Notes: generated from the sequence alone by a model not told the origin. Counted from the stretch's first letter, positions 1-7,137 are shown. The stretch: DNA of 11,139 nt from Desulfuromusa sp. (GCA_021157505.1 JAGGWI010000066.1:1-11139), one strand, 5' to 3'. Numbers and translations are program-made.

Positions 1-1284
1 GCAAAGAAACCACTGCTTAAGGTTGCTCAGGCCAACACGATTGCTTATAAAGCGGGTCTGAATTACGCTGAAACCACTATTATGTTTCAGGAACGTTATG
101 ATCTGGGTGCAGCACAGATTGAAAAAGGCCTGTATCGCAACATTACCGGCAACGATGCTGCCGCTCTGGCGATTGCAGCCGCTGGTGAAAAATCTGGTTT
201 GCAGCCTTTCATTGGCTCTTATCCGATTACTCCAGCTACCGACTTGCTTCACTATGCTTCTGAATTTAAGGATATCGGTCTGGTCACCATGCAGATGGAA
301 GATGAAATCGCTGGTATCTGTACCGCGATTGGTGCTTCTTGTGCCGGTAACCTCGCTTTTACTACCACCTCTGGTCCGGGTCTGGCACTGAAAACTGAAG
401 CTGCTGGTATGGCTATAATTCTGGAAGTTCCGCTGGTTATTGTTAACGTTCAGCGTGGTGGTCCATCTACTGGCCTACCAACAAAGACTGAGCAATCTGA
501 TTTACTGCAGTCGATGTTTGGTCGTAACGGTGACAGCTATATGCCGATCATTGCTGCGAACAGTCCGGCAGATTGTTTTGATGCCACTTTCCAGGCTGCC
601 AAGATTGCCCTGAAATATCGTACCCCGGTCATCGTTCTTACCGATGGTTATATCGGTCAGGGCAGCTGCCCGTGGAAAGTACCAAAAATGTCCGAACTGG
701 AAGACCTGAGACCCTATGTTAATTTCTGGGTCCCAGAAGCGCATCCGGGTGAAGAATATGTTTCTTATAAGCGTGATCCGGAAACTCTGGCTCGTGATTG
801 GGCCATCCCGGGAACCAAGGGGTGTCAACACCGCATTGGAACTCTGGAAAAAGATGAGACTGGTGCCGTCAGTCATGATCCGATGACTCACCAGAGAATG
901 ACCGAATATCGTAAAGCCAAGGTTGATAATCTGGCTCAGGTTCTTCCTGGCGTTGAAGTCAACGGTAAGGAATCCAACAAAATTCTGGTTATCAGCTGGG
1001 GTGGAACATATGGTGCTGTAAAAGGGGCTGTTGACCGTATGATCGCAGATGGTAAGCCGGTTTCAGGTATTAACCTGCGCTGGGTATGGCCTTTCCCGCC
1101 AAACTTGGGTGAAATTATCAGCCGTTTTGACAAGGTGCTGGTGCCTGAGCTCAATATGGGGCAACTCAGCCTGATGCTGCGTGCCCAGTTCCTGGTTGAT
1201 GTTCAATCTCTCTCTAAGGTTCAGGGCGACCCCTTCCGTGAGTACGAGGTTATCGACAAAGTTAACGAAATGTTAGGAGAATAA
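1..1284 (+). CDS. korA: 2-oxoacid (probably 2-oxoglutarate):ferredoxin oxidoreductase, alpha subunit, 5'-truncated
   Basis: This is the alpha subunit of a ferredoxin-dependent 2-oxoacid oxidoreductase, which oxidatively decarboxylates 2-oxoglutarate to succinyl-CoA in the cytoplasm with its beta subunit. The frame is open from base 1, ahead of the first ATG at 82, so the start lies outside the window; 427 codons are visible. The 27 residues before M82 read like the linker between the gamma and alpha domains of the fused ~570-650-residue subunits (as in Mycobacterium KorA), so a fused gamma domain probably lies to the left. The YPITP motif is encoded at 220-234. It is followed by the QMEDEIAG segment and the TTTSGPG and QRGGPSTGLPT motifs typical of the pyrimidine-binding domain, and then by a C-terminal transketolase-like domain. 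The stop is 4 nt before korB, so the two are co-transcribed. The substrate is inferred from the close likeness of the beta subunit to KorB; a branched-chain or other 2-oxoacid is not excluded. Confidence 0.88.
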   Translation, partial: AKKPLLKVAQANTIAYKAGLNYAETTIMFQERYDLGAAQIEKGLYRNITGNDAAALAIAAAGEKSGLQPFIGSYPITPATDLLHYASEFKDIGLVTMQMEDEIAGICTAIGASCAGNLAFTTTSGPGLALKTEAAGMAIILEVPLVIVNVQRGGPSTGLPTKTEQSDLLQSMFGRNGDSYMPIIAANSPADCFDATFQAAKIALKYRTPVIVLTDGYIGQGSCPWKVPKMSELEDLRPYVNFWVPEAHPGEEYVSYKRDPETLARDWAIPGTKGCQHRIGTLEKDETGAVSHDPMTHQRMTEYRKAKVDNLAQVLPGVEVNGKESNKILVISWGGTYGAVKGAVDRMIADGKPVSGINLRWVWPFPPNLGEIISRFDKVLVPELNMGQLSLMLRAQFLVDVQSLSKVQGDPFREYEVIDKVNEMLGE

Positions 1285-1288
1285 AACC

Positions 1289-2290
1289 ATGGCAGATACT
1301 CAACTAACTAAAAAATATTTTGCTTCAAATGCTGAAGTAAAGTGGTGTCCGGGTTGCGGCGATTTTGCCATTATGAATGCAGTCCGAAGCGGTATGGTTG
1401 CTGCTGGCAAGCCCCGTGATGAAGTCGCAATCGTTTCCGGTATCGGTTGTTCCAGTCGATTCCCTTACTACATGGAAACCTATGGTTTTCATACTATCCA
1501 TGGTCGTGCGGCAGCGGTTGCTTCCGGCATGAAAGTGGCTAATCCGAAACTGGATGTCTGGGTTATCTCTGGTGATGGCGACTCCACAGCGATAGGTGGT
1601 AACCATTTTATTCACTCAATCCGTCGTAACCTTAATCTGAACTACGTCATGATCAATAATCAGATCTATGGTTTGACCAAGGGTCAGTATTCACCAACTT
1701 CTCAGGTTGGACAAATTTCCAAGACCAGTCCGTATGGTGTTCTTGATTATCCGATGGAACCATTGAAGGTTGCAATCAGCTTAGGTGGAACTTTTGTTGC
1801 ACGTGGCATAGATAAAAACATGAAATTAAATGAAGAAATCTGTGTCCGTGGTGCTTTGCACAAGGGCTTCAGCATGATGGAGATCTATGCAAATTGTGTT
1901 ATCTACAATGAAGGTGCCCACGACAAGCTGACTAACAAAGAATCTGGTGCTGACTACCATATTGTCCTGCGTCATGGTGAAAAGATGATATTTGGCACTA
2001 CTAAACAATATTGTCTGGTTCAGGACGGGTTTGGGATCAAGGCCGTGAAAATTGATAAGGCGGATGCTGCTGATATCCTCGTTCATGACGAGAGAAATGT
2101 AGAAATGGCATCGCTTCTGTCAGGGATGCGTCCCGATGATGGTTTGCCGGTGGCGTTTGGTGTTCTGTTCGCTGACGACAGAAAGAAAACCTATGATGAT
2201 ATGGTCTATCAGCAGCTTGATGCTATTAAAGTGAAACGTGGTCGCACCATGGATGACATCATGCAAGAAGGTCATACTTGGACAGTTTAA
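1289..2290 (+). CDS. korB: 2-oxoacid (probably 2-oxoglutarate):ferredoxin oxidoreductase, beta subunit
   Basis: This is the thiamine-pyrophosphate and [4Fe-4S] subunit (333 residues) of the same enzyme; it binds TPP-Mg and passes electrons to ferredoxin. CPGCG at residues 20-24 supplies two cluster cysteines (C20, C23). C54 and C203 fit the other two, with spacing close to that of the structurally known archaeal enzymes. The TPP motif runs from GDGD (95-98) to NNQIYGLTKGQ (from 123). The SGIGCSSRFPYYMETYG and HGRAAAVASG segments are characteristic of KorB-type beta subunits of the Mycobacterium kind. AGGAGA at 1275-1280, 8 nt before the ATG, is a good ribosome binding site and overlaps the end of korA, suggesting coupled translation. 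No separate gamma or delta gene follows, which agrees with a two-subunit fused enzyme. A hairpin follows the stop. Confidence 0.92.
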   Translation: MADTQLTKKYFASNAEVKWCPGCGDFAIMNAVRSGMVAAGKPRDEVAIVSGIGCSSRFPYYMETYGFHTIHGRAAAVASGMKVANPKLDVWVISGDGDSTAIGGNHFIHSIRRNLNLNYVMINNQIYGLTKGQYSPTSQVGQISKTSPYGVLDYPMEPLKVAISLGGTFVARGIDKNMKLNEEICVRGALHKGFSMMEIYANCVIYNEGAHDKLTNKESGADYHIVLRHGEKMIFGTTKQYCLVQDGFGIKAVKIDKADAADILVHDERNVEMASLLSGMRPDDGLPVAFGVLFADDRKKTYDDMVYQQLDAIKVKRGRTMDDIMQEGHTWTV

Positions 2291-2321
2291 TTATCAAATA
2301 ATGTAAATGTTATATTTTCAG

Positions 2322-2354
2322 GCCCCGGTTGTTTTAACGACCGGGGCTTATTTT
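2322..2354 (+). terminator. Hairpin terminator or attenuator after korB
   Basis: GCCCCGGTTG (2322-2331) pairs with CGACCGGGGC (2338-2347), a 10-bp GC-rich stem with one G-U pair and a TTTTAA loop. It is followed by an interrupted T-run (TTATTTT). The tail is weaker than in the terminator at 3082-3113, so some read-through into the next gene is plausible. Confidence 0.7.
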
Positions 2355-2371
2355 GCTTTCTGTCAAAAAAT

Positions 2372-3055
2372 ATGGAGATGAAATTGAAAAGAATTTTTAT
2401 TTTAATGCTCTTGTCAGTTTTTATTGTTGCTCCGGTATCTGCCGAGGATCAATTCAAAACCAAACAGGAAAAACTTGGTTATGCGATCGGCATGAATATT
2501 GGTACCAATATGAAACAACAGAAGATGGATATCGATGCAGATCAACTTGCTGCTGGTTTAACCGCAGTGTTGAAAGGTGAAAAAACCGTTCTGACAGAAG
2601 CAGAAATGGGTCAGGTTCTTGCTGCGTTTCAACAGGAAATGCAACTGAAGAAGATGGCTGATATAGCGACAGCAGCAGCTAAAAGTGAGGAATATCTGAT
2701 AGATAATGGAAAGCAGGACGGAGTTGTTATATTACCCAGTGGCCTGCAGTATAATGTGCTTCAAGCAGGGACCGGTGCAAAGCCCGCCGCTGATTCCAAG
2801 GTCGAAGTTCATTATCGGGGTTCTTTGATTGACGGGACTGAGTTTGACAGTTCGTACAAACGTGGAGAGCCTGCCAGCTTTCCGGTTAATGGTGTTATTG
2901 CTGGCTGGACTGAAGCTTTGCAATTGATGCAAGAGGGTGCAAAATGGCACCTGGTCATTCCTGCCGATCTGGCTTATGGAGAGCGTGGGGCACCACCAAT
3001 GATTCCACCAAACTCAACATTGATTTTTGATGTCGAATTACTGAAGATATTATAG
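2372..3055 (+). CDS. Secreted FKBP-type peptidyl-prolyl cis-trans isomerase (FkpA/Mip-like)
   Basis: This protein (227 residues) catalyses proline cis-trans isomerisation and probably helps envelope proteins fold in the periplasm. The N-terminus is a Sec signal: basic residues, a hydrophobic stretch at 8-20, and a likely cut after VSA (22-24). No lipobox cysteine is present. Residues ~27-110 form the helical FKBP N-terminal dimerisation domain (KLGYAIGMNIG). Residues ~120-227 are the FKBP domain, with the usual active-site set visible: Y148, F158, D159, V175-I176, W179, Y202 and F219. It is similar in length to FkpA/Mip. The start is uncertain: ATG at 2372 and ATG at 2378 both give a signal peptide. 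No ribosome binding site precedes 2372, and the GGAG before 2378 is too close to serve. It begins only 25 nt after the korB hairpin stem, leaving no room for a clear promoter of its own. Confidence 0.93.
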   Translation: MEMKLKRIFILMLLSVFIVAPVSAEDQFKTKQEKLGYAIGMNIGTNMKQQKMDIDADQLAAGLTAVLKGEKTVLTEAEMGQVLAAFQQEMQLKKMADIATAAAKSEEYLIDNGKQDGVVILPSGLQYNVLQAGTGAKPAADSKVEVHYRGSLIDGTEFDSSYKRGEPASFPVNGVIAGWTEALQLMQEGAKWHLVIPADLAYGERGAPPMIPPNSTLIFDVELLKIL

Positions 3056-3081
3056 GATTCCTTCAAAATTTGATTCTTCTG

Positions 3082-3113
3082 GCCCTGTCAACGTGAGTTG
3101 ACAGGGCTTTTTT
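3082..3113 (+). terminator. Strong intrinsic terminator after the FKBP gene
   Basis: GCCCTGTCAA (3082-3091) and TTGACAGGGC (3098-3107) form a perfect 10-bp stem with a 6-nt loop. Six T residues follow at 3108-3113. It lies 26 nt past the FKBP stop. The same stem sits directly beyond the stop of the small minus-strand ORF at 3112-3183, but without a T-run in that direction. Confidence 0.9.
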
Positions 3114-3183
3114 AGTCTATTTTTGGTAAAAGTTGACTGAGTACTATGAGGACGATAGTTGCGAGTAGAAGTAATTCAAACAT
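3112..3183 (-). CDS. Possible 23-residue single-span membrane peptide
   Basis: I do not recognise this gene. On the minus strand an ATG (complement of 3181-3183) opens 23 codons ending in TAA. The peptide begins MFELLLLATIV, continues with a hydrophobic run to about residue 19, and ends in a polar PKID tail, which fits one short transmembrane helix. GGAG lies 5 nt before the ATG on the minus strand, a good ribosome binding site. A promoter-like pair, TGACTT-N18-TATACA, lies further upstream, and the FKBP terminator stem lies just beyond the stop. Other known peptides of this shape include small membrane regulators, subunits of membrane complexes and type I toxin peptides; nothing here selects among them. 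The ORF is short enough to arise by chance, so coding is a hypothesis supported by the hydrophobic pattern and the ribosome binding site. Confidence 0.4.
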   Translation of the reverse strand: MFELLLLATIVLIVLSQLLPKID

Positions 3184-3343
3184 ACGGTCTCCAAACTTTG
3201 AAATTAGTTATTTTGTGGCTAACTTCAATGTATATCGACAGTGTGACATAATAAGTCATTGTATGTCTGTGTTTCATTATCTACCTATCTTTTGAGGTGG
3301 TTATTTTGTCCGGCTGAGTTACATATTTGCCCTGATCTGTTGA
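3184..3343. other. Non-coding interval between the micro-ORF and the acnB promoter
   Basis: This AT-rich stretch has no convincing ORF on either strand. It contains an imperfect palindrome, TGACATAATAAGTCA at 3244-3258 (one mismatched pair), which could be a regulator site. No known riboswitch or RNA gene was recognised. Confidence 0.4.
3229..3258 (-). promoter_or_regulatory. Possible minus-strand promoter for the micro-ORF
   Basis: Read on the minus strand, TGACTT (complement of 3253-3258) and TATACA (complement of 3229-3234) are separated by 18 nt. This would start a transcript about 40 nt before the micro-ORF ATG. The imperfect palindrome at 3244-3258 covers the -35 box. In AT-rich DNA such matches are common, so this is weak evidence. 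Confidence 0.22.
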
Positions 3344-3371
3344 TTGACAAAATGGTGATAAATCGTATACA
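3344..3371 (+). promoter_or_regulatory. Sigma-70-type promoter of acnB
   Basis: TTGACA at 3344-3349, a perfect -35 box, is followed after 16 nt by TATACA at 3366-3371, a five-of-six match to the -10 box. Transcription would start near 3378, giving a leader of about 100 nt before acnB. It is the best promoter-like match in the window and is correctly placed and oriented for acnB. Confidence 0.65.
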
Positions 3372-3377
3372 GTATGC
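3365..3377. promoter_or_regulatory. Operator-like inverted repeat over the acnB -10 box
   Basis: GTATAC and GTATGC form a 6-bp inverted repeat (one mismatch) around a single central A. The dyad contains the whole predicted -10 hexamer, so a protein bound here would block RNA polymerase. Short GTATAC-type dyads are seen for GntR-family repressors. Assigning that family is inference, and no regulator gene is in the window. Confidence 0.4.
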
Positions 3378-3441
3378 AATATTTATGATTTAAAAATGGA
3401 TTTGTCAGCGTGCCGAAAATTGTTGACGAAGCGTTAATCGT

Positions 3442-3455
3442 GCAGCCTGTGCTGC
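3442..3455 (+). other. Small hairpin in the acnB leader
   Basis: GCAGC and GCTGC form a 5-bp stem with a CTGT loop, 14 nt upstream of the ribosome binding site in the predicted ~100-nt leader. It does not cover the ribosome binding site. Any regulatory role is speculative; it may be incidental. Confidence 0.25.
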
Positions 3456-3479
3456 GAAACTGATACTTGGAGGAGAGAG

Positions 3480-6035
3480 ATGATCGAAGCTTATCTGAAA
3501 CTAGAAGAAGAACGGAATGCTCAAGGGATTCCAGCCTTACCTTTAACTCCTGAACAGACCACCGGAGTTTGCGAGCTGCTGCAGAATCCTCCCGCAGGCA
3601 AAGAAGAATTTTTACTCAATCTGCTGACTGAGCGGATTTCTCCCGGGGTTGATCCGGCTGCTGAAGTCAAAGCAGCCTTTTTGTCAGAAATTGTTGTTGG
3701 TACCAAGTCCTCCCCATTGATTAACAAAGTTAAAGCGGTACAGATTCTCGGGACCATGATAGGTGGTTACAATGTTCAGACGCTGATCTCTGCTTTAAGT
3801 GATGCTGCTCTTGCTGATGAGGCGGCTACGGCTCTTTCATCCATGACCTATGTTTATGATGCAGCCAAGGAAGTGATTGAGCTGGCCAAGAGTAACGCTG
3901 CGGCAAAGAAAGTTGTCAATAGCTGGGCAAAAGCTGAGTGGTTTACTGCTAAGCCGGAGTTGGCTGAAACCATCACTGTCAAAGTATTTAAGGTCGAAGG
4001 TGAAATCAATACCGATGATTTCTCTCCAGCCGGTGATGCCTGGAGTCGTCCTGATATTCCTCTCCACACTCTGGCAATGGGTAAAACCCGTTTCCCTGGT
4101 GGCATTGAAGAAATTGCCAAGTGGCGTGAAGCTGGCCATCAAGTTGCTTTTGTTGGTGATGTGGTTGGTACCGGTTCTTCCCGGAAGTCGGCTTGTAACA
4201 GTGTTCTCTGGTGCATTGGTAACGATATCCCGGCCGTTCCAAATAAACGTCGTGGCGGTATCATCATCGGTAGTGTCATTGCCCCGATTTTCTTCAATAC
4301 GGCTCAGGATTCTGGTGCATTGCCGTTAAAGATGGATGTTTCTAAAATGAACATGGGTGACGTTATCACTATCAATACCGCGAAAGGGGAAGTGACTAAC
4401 GAAGCGGGGGAAGTGATTTCTACATTTGCAATCAAACCCGATACGGTCACTGATGAGTTTCGTGCCGGTGGGCGGATTCCATTGATTATCGGTCGTTCGG
4501 TGACGACCCTGGCATGTGCTGCTAACGGTGTGGCAGAGCCAGATATCTTTGCCAAAGCCGACAATCCCACTCCGAAGGCGAATCAAGGTTACACGCAGGC
4601 ACAAAAAATGGTTGGTCGTGCCTGTGGTGTTGATGGCATTCTTCCCGGGTCCGCATGTGAGCCAATTATGACCACCGTTGGTTCTCAGGATACTACCGGT
4701 CCTATGACTGCTGATGAGATCAAAGAGCTGGCATGTCTTAAATTTAAGTCACCGATGTTTATGCAGTCATTCTGTCACACCGCTGCTTATCCCAAGCCTG
4801 CTGATGTAAAAATGCACAATACTTTGCCAAAGTTTATCTCTGATCGTGCTGGTGTCCCATTGAATCCAGGTGATGGGGTTATCCATAGCTGGTTGAACCG
4901 TCTGTTGGTTCCTGACACTGTCGGTACCGGTGGTGATTCCCATACCCGTTTCCCGATTGGTATCAGTTTTCCAGCTGGTTCCGGTCTGATCGCATTTGCC
5001 GGTGCCCTTGGCTTTATGCCACTCGATATGCCTGAATCAGTTCTGGTTCGTTTTACGGGTGAACTGAATGAAGGAATCACCTTGCGTGATGCCGTTAATG
5101 CTATCCCACTGTGGGCTATCAAGCAGGGTTTGATGACAGTGCCTAAAAAGAACAAAATCAATATTTTTAACGGTAAGATTCTGGAGATGGAAGGTTTGCC
5201 AAATCTCTCCGTTGAACAAGCTTTTGAGCTGACAGATGCCGCTGCCGAGCGATCTGCTGCTGCCGGTTGTATCAAGCTTTCTGAAGAGAGCGTCTGTACT
5301 TATCTGCGTTCAAATATTGCTCTGATGGAAAGTATGATTGTAGATGGTTATCAGGATCCACAAACACTGCAGAATCGTATCGATGCAGTCAAGGACTGGC
5401 TGAAAGATCCTAAACTGATCGAAGCTGATGCCAACGCTGAGTATGCTGCAGTTATCGAAATTGATCTGGCTGAAATCACTGAGCCAATTCTGGCATGCCC
5501 GAATGATCCCGATGATGTCAAGGTGCTGTCTGAAATTCAGGGGACTGAAATCAAGGACATTTTTATTGGTTCATGTATGACCAATATTGGTCATTTCCGT
5601 GCGGCTGCCAAAATTTGGGAAGGGCACAAGTTTAACCCCGAGGATCGTATCTGGATCTGCCCACCCACGCGGATGGATCAGTCCAAATTGAAGAGTGAGT
5701 CTTACTTCGCTATCTTTAATCAGGTCGGTGCACGGATTGAAACACCCGGTTGTTCTCTGTGTATGGGGAATCAGGCACGGGTTCCCGATGGTGTCAATAT
5801 GTTCTCAACCTCAACCCGTAACTTTGATGACCGGATCGGCAATGGGGCGCAGGTCTATCTCGGTAGTGCTGAGTTGGGCGCTGTTACGGCATTAAATGGT
5901 AAGTTGCCGACGCCGGCAGAATATCTGGCTGTATATAAAGAGAAGATTTCTCCATACAAGGATGAAGTTTACGACTATCTGCAATTTGATGAGTTGGGTG
6001 AATTTGACGCTGTTTACAAGCGTTGTGATATTTAG
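3480..6035 (+). CDS. acnB: Aconitate hydratase B (bifunctional aconitase/2-methylisocitrate dehydratase family)
   Basis: This [4Fe-4S] enzyme interconverts citrate and isocitrate through cis-aconitate in the TCA cycle; family members also act on 2-methylisocitrate. At 851 residues it is close to the E. coli AcnB length (865). The domain order is that of AcnB: an N-terminal HEAT-like helical domain (~1-155), the swivel domain (~165-370, with the NTDDFSPAGDAWSRPDIPLH and VGTGSSRKSACNS segments), then the three catalytic domains. The substrate-site motif GGDSHTRFPIG contains D486-S487-H488. The cluster ligands are C699 (GSCMTNIGH), C758 and C761 (PGCSLCMGN), offset by exactly 11 from E. coli C710, C769 and C772. 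GGAGGA at 3469-3474, 5 nt from the ATG, is a strong ribosome binding site and fixes the start. It is probably transcribed alone from 3344-3371 and ends in a hairpin. Confidence 0.98.
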   Translation: MIEAYLKLEEERNAQGIPALPLTPEQTTGVCELLQNPPAGKEEFLLNLLTERISPGVDPAAEVKAAFLSEIVVGTKSSPLINKVKAVQILGTMIGGYNVQTLISALSDAALADEAATALSSMTYVYDAAKEVIELAKSNAAAKKVVNSWAKAEWFTAKPELAETITVKVFKVEGEINTDDFSPAGDAWSRPDIPLHTLAMGKTRFPGGIEEIAKWREAGHQVAFVGDVVGTGSSRKSACNSVLWCIGNDIPAVPNKRRGGIIIGSVIAPIFFNTAQDSGALPLKMDVSKMNMGDVITINTAKGEVTNEAGEVISTFAIKPDTVTDEFRAGGRIPLIIGRSVTTLACAANGVAEPDIFAKADNPTPKANQGYTQAQKMVGRACGVDGILPGSACEPIMTTVGSQDTTGPMTADEIKELACLKFKSPMFMQSFCHTAAYPKPADVKMHNTLPKFISDRAGVPLNPGDGVIHSWLNRLLVPDTVGTGGDSHTRFPIGISFPAGSGLIAFAGALGFMPLDMPESVLVRFTGELNEGITLRDAVNAIPLWAIKQGLMTVPKKNKINIFNGKILEMEGLPNLSVEQAFELTDAAAERSAAAGCIKLSEESVCTYLRSNIALMESMIVDGYQDPQTLQNRIDAVKDWLKDPKLIEADANAEYAAVIEIDLAEITEPILACPNDPDDVKVLSEIQGTEIKDIFIGSCMTNIGHFRAAAKIWEGHKFNPEDRIWICPPTRMDQSKLKSESYFAIFNQVGARIETPGCSLCMGNQARVPDGVNMFSTSTRNFDDRIGNGAQVYLGSAELGAVTALNGKLPTPAEYLAVYKEKISPYKDEVYDYLQFDELGEFDAVYKRCDI

Positions 6036-6054
6036 TCTGAACATTGTTATCTAA

Positions 6055-6089
6055 TAGAAAGGCCATTCCTGTATGGAATGGCCTTTCTA
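6055..6089 (+). terminator. Long perfect hairpin after acnB
   Basis: The 15-nt arms at 6055-6069 and 6075-6089 are perfectly complementary around a TGTAT loop. The 3' arm ends in CTTTCTA and no T-run follows. It is placed as the acnB terminator, but the lack of a U-tract leaves room for read-through or for a role in stabilising the acnB mRNA 3' end. Confidence 0.65.
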
Positions 6090-6119
6090 CTTGTTGCCTG
6101 ACCTCCTGTGGGTATTTGC

Positions 6120-7118
6120 ATGTGCCGCAACCTCTTCACACTTCTTACGGCTCTTATCCTCTCTATCCTGACACCTGTTTCAGTCCGGGCTTTTGATCTG
6201 CTCCCTATCGAGTCAGCTGGTTTGGATCTGGGGTTTGGCTACCGTTCCGATAAGCTTGACTGGAGCATCTCTAACGGGTCCGATGGGGGGAGCCCTGATA
6301 TTCTTTCGGAACTGACATGGGACAACCTGCACATTTTGCAATTACAGGGGACCGGTTGGCTTGAAATAGGGGAACTGCCATTTCTAAAGAGAAATTCACT
6401 GCTTATAGCGACTATCTCGTTAGGTAAAATCTATAGTGGTGATGTCCAGGATTCTGATTATGCCAGGGATGGACGGACCTATGAATGGTCTCGTTCGGTG
6501 AATGATGCGGGTCACGGCATGACGGCTGATTTTTCTGCTGCTTTCGGGCCAATTTTTGAGTTAAAAAAAGGTTCAGGCATATCTGTCACGCCACTGGTTG
6601 GATATGCTTTCAATATGCAAGCTTTGAAAATGTCTGATGGGGAGCAGGTGATTTCTGACAATATTACTCGTCAGCAGTACTTTCCAACTGCAGGTTTGCC
6701 ACCTCCTGTCGGTAAAATTTCAGGCTTGGATAGTACTTATACCGCTTATTGGTACGGCCCCTGGTTGGGGCTCAACACCGATTATCAAGTTAGTAGACAA
6801 TTAAAAATGACGGTTGGCGTTGAATATCATTGGGTCGATTATTTTGCCCAGGCTGATTGGAATTTACGCTCTGATTTTGACCATCCTGTCAGCTTTGAGC
6901 ATGATGCCAACGGAACCGGCGTTGTTTGGAATTTCAAGGGACGATACTTGATCGACGAGAAGTGGTCATGGTTGTTAAAAGGGAATATCCAACGTTGGAA
7001 GACCAATAATGGTACCGATAGAACTTATTTTGATGATGGGACGGTTGGAAAAATCCGTTTAAATAAAGTCACTTGGCATTCTTATGCTTTAACAACGGGG
7101 CTGGAATATTTGTTCTAG
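6120..7118 (+). CDS. Outer-membrane beta-barrel protein, omptin-fold/POMP-like
   Basis: This is probably a small outer-membrane barrel of unknown role. From ATG 6120 it has 332 residues. It has a Sec signal (hydrophobic residues ~5-20, likely cut after VRA at 22-24), then alternating polar/aromatic strands throughout and a C-terminal phenylalanine (GLEYLF), the usual signal for outer-membrane insertion. The segment DSDYARDGRTYEW (from residue 111) and the SFEHDANGTG segment (from ~258) resemble the omptin-fold 'Protochlamydia outer membrane protein' group. The DSD resembles the DxD of omptin proteases, but the matching Asp-x-His pair is not seen, so protease activity is not claimed. A GTG at 6108 would add four residues; neither start has a clear ribosome binding site. 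The family assignment is from memory of motifs. The gene is convergent with the DedA gene, and their stops are separated by 15 nt. Confidence 0.8.
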   Translation: MCRNLFTLLTALILSILTPVSVRAFDLLPIESAGLDLGFGYRSDKLDWSISNGSDGGSPDILSELTWDNLHILQLQGTGWLEIGELPFLKRNSLLIATISLGKIYSGDVQDSDYARDGRTYEWSRSVNDAGHGMTADFSAAFGPIFELKKGSGISVTPLVGYAFNMQALKMSDGEQVISDNITRQQYFPTAGLPPPVGKISGLDSTYTAYWYGPWLGLNTDYQVSRQLKMTVGVEYHWVDYFAQADWNLRSDFDHPVSFEHDANGTGVVWNFKGRYLIDEKWSWLLKGNIQRWKTNNGTDRTYFDDGTVGKIRLNKVTWHSYALTTGLEYLF

Positions 7119-7137
7119 GAGGCTGTCGGACTCCTAG
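7115..7137. repeat. Inverted repeat spanning two convergent stop codons
   Basis: CTAGGAG (7115-7121) and CTCCTAG (7131-7137) are perfect inverted arms around a 9-nt loop. The left arm contains the TAG stop of the barrel gene and the right arm the TAG stop of the DedA gene on the other strand. No T-run follows in either direction. It may be a compact bidirectional transcription end or a copy of a dispersed palindromic element. Confidence 0.55.

Noticed and set aside
502..891. 129-codon minus-strand open frame inside korA
   Set aside because: It lies opposite strongly conserved alpha-subunit sequence and shows no motif; it is a codon-bias shadow.
4787..5275. 162-codon open frame on the minus strand inside acnB
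   Set aside because: It is fully antisense to a well-conserved aconitase region including the DSHT motif; its composition is that of a shadow frame and it has no recognisable domain.
6098..6107. AGGAGGT on the minus strand as a ribosome site for a small minus-strand gene
   Set aside because: No start codon lies at a suitable distance before a stop on that strand.
6120..7118. Calling the barrel protein an active omptin protease
   Set aside because: Only an Asp-x-Asp-like segment is visible; the Asp-x-His pair is not found, so the fold may be similar but the activity is unsupported.
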